Shown piece by piece: positions 7,162-7,500 of a DNA stretch of 7,500 nt. Location of the stretch: the NCBI GenBank assembly GCA_027057985.1, contig JALUTJ010000506.1, forward strand, positions 1 through 7,500. The letters are read 5' to 3'. Origin of the DNA: Chromatiales bacterium. Lineage in GTDB: Bacteria; Pseudomonadota; Gammaproteobacteria; UBA6429; Thiohalophilaceae. The position numbers were made by a program, and so were the translations under genes. The notes beneath the pieces were generated by a model that was given only the letters and a program-made list of their open reading frames with translations, was not told the DNA's origin and ran no database searches. Within the stretch, counting starts at the first letter, position 1, and each line of letters opens with the position of its first letter.

Positions 7162-7185
7162 CTTTGCGTTCTTTGCGCCTTTGCG
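7162..7185. repeat. Triple CTTTGCG short tandem repeat
   Basis: Three exact copies of CTTTGCG lie at 7162-7168, 7171-7177 and 7179-7185, spaced by TT and C, followed by GGTAAAAAA. Read on the minus strand it is ACCGCAAAG then GCGCAAAGAA then CGCAAAGAA. I recall similar CGCAAAG triplets as dispersed intergenic repeats in many environmental bacteria; that is from memory and not tested here. It codes for nothing and lies just downstream of rlmH. Confidence 0.6.
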
Positions 7186-7187
7186 GT

Positions 7188-7216
7188 AAAAAACTGCTGT
7201 GGTGTTGTTTTACAGC
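7188..7216 (-). terminator. Possible intrinsic terminator of rlmH
   Basis: Starting directly after the rlmH stop codon, the minus strand reads GCTGT, an 11-base loop, ACAGC, then AG and six T residues (7188-7193). The stem is only five pairs with a long loop, so it would be weak, but its position and T run are right. If active, it would separate rlmH from the maf operon and require a promoter in the gap. Confidence 0.4.
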
Positions 7217-7500
7217 TTACTTATGATAAGGATGCCCCCTGAGAATGGTCGAGGCACGATAGAGTTGCTCGGCCACCACGACGCGAACAAGCGGATGCGG
7301 CAGGGTCAAGCGGGAGAGGGAAATTTTCTGTTGTGCCTTTTGCAGACAGGCATCGGCCAGTCCTTCCGGCCCGCCAATCAACAGGGCAATATCCTGACCA
7401 CCAGACTGCCATTTTTTCAGTTCATCGGCCAGTTGCTCGGTAGAAACCTGCTTTCCCAGCACATCAAGTGCAACCACGTGTGCCGTCTTTGGAATAGCCG
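7217..7500 (-). CDS. rlmH: 23S rRNA (pseudouridine-1915-N3)-methyltransferase RlmH, 5' end outside the window
   Basis: The last 94 codons of a gene whose family is about 155 residues; the N-terminal third lies beyond position 7500. The frame is open to the window edge and reads [17 protein letters not shown] at its beginning, aligning with the middle of E. coli RlmH. Family marks are LLIGGPEGL (part of the SPOUT trefoil-knot S-adenosylmethionine site), [19 protein letters not shown], and the hallmark C-terminus GHPYHK. The enzyme methylates pseudouridine 1915 in helix 69 of 23S rRNA on assembled 70S ribosomes, acting as a homodimer in the cytoplasm. An internal GTG at 7477 is a valine codon within the protein, not the start. 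The stop (TAA at 7217-7219) is followed at once by a possible terminator. In this group rlmH usually follows rsfS, which would lie outside the window. Confidence 0.95.
   Translation of the reverse strand, partial: AIPKTAHVVALDVLGKQVSTEQLADELKKWQSGGQDIALLIGGPEGLADACLQKAQQKISLSRLTLPHPLVRVVVAEQLYRASTILRGHPYHK

Noticed and set aside
7217..7477. A separate small gene starting at GTG 7477
   Set aside because: The frame stays open upstream to the window edge and matches the RlmH middle region, so GTG is an internal valine.
1..7500. CRISPR array, tRNA, rRNA, insertion sequence or phage genes
   Set aside because: No spaced direct-repeat array, cloverleaf, ribosomal RNA segment, transposase or phage motif was seen on either strand.

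Overview
The window looks like a chromosomal housekeeping segment from a gammaproteobacterium. The evidence is RNase G, a YhdP of full family length, a YhdE-type Maf and a Nit-type amidase in one co-directional run. That order (maf, rng, yhdP, nit, normally followed by tldD) is familiar from Pseudomonas and other non-enteric Gammaproteobacteria. Base composition is moderate, and the intergenic DNA holds short palindromes of the kind common in environmental gammaproteobacteria. I cannot name a genus. All genes recognised are on the minus strand, so transcription runs from high to low coordinates.

Layout in transcription order: (1) 7500-7217, the C-terminal part of rlmH (23S rRNA pseudouridine methyltransferase), truncated by the window edge. 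(2) 7216-6882, a 335-base intergenic region, the only long non-coding stretch. It holds a possible rlmH terminator, a triple CTTTGCG repeat, several inverted repeats, a REP-like palindrome and a candidate maf promoter. (3) 6881-6264, maf/yhdE. (4) 6237-4771, rng (RNase G). (5) a 57-base gap with a perfect 8-bp hairpin. (6) 4713-1012, yhdP, a 1233-residue AsmA-like envelope protein. (7) 1031-663, a small exported protein of unknown function whose start lies inside the end of yhdP. (8) 646-1, the first 215 codons of a Nit/carbon-nitrogen hydrolase gene that leaves the window.

Genes 3 to 8 are packed with gaps of 26, 57, -20 and 16 bases, so they probably form one operon that begins in the 335-base gap. 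Its members cover nucleotide-pool control (Maf), RNA maturation (RNase G), inner-to-outer membrane lipid traffic (YhdP) and metabolite repair (Nit). This grouping is conserved but is not one pathway. The least understood part is the small exported protein between yhdP and nit. Its mature region resembles a shortened OmpA/Pal-like C-terminal fold. No mobile gene, CRISPR array, tRNA or rRNA gene was seen, and I find no convincing new multi-gene system. The items worth following up are the small protein and the repeat-rich intergenic region.
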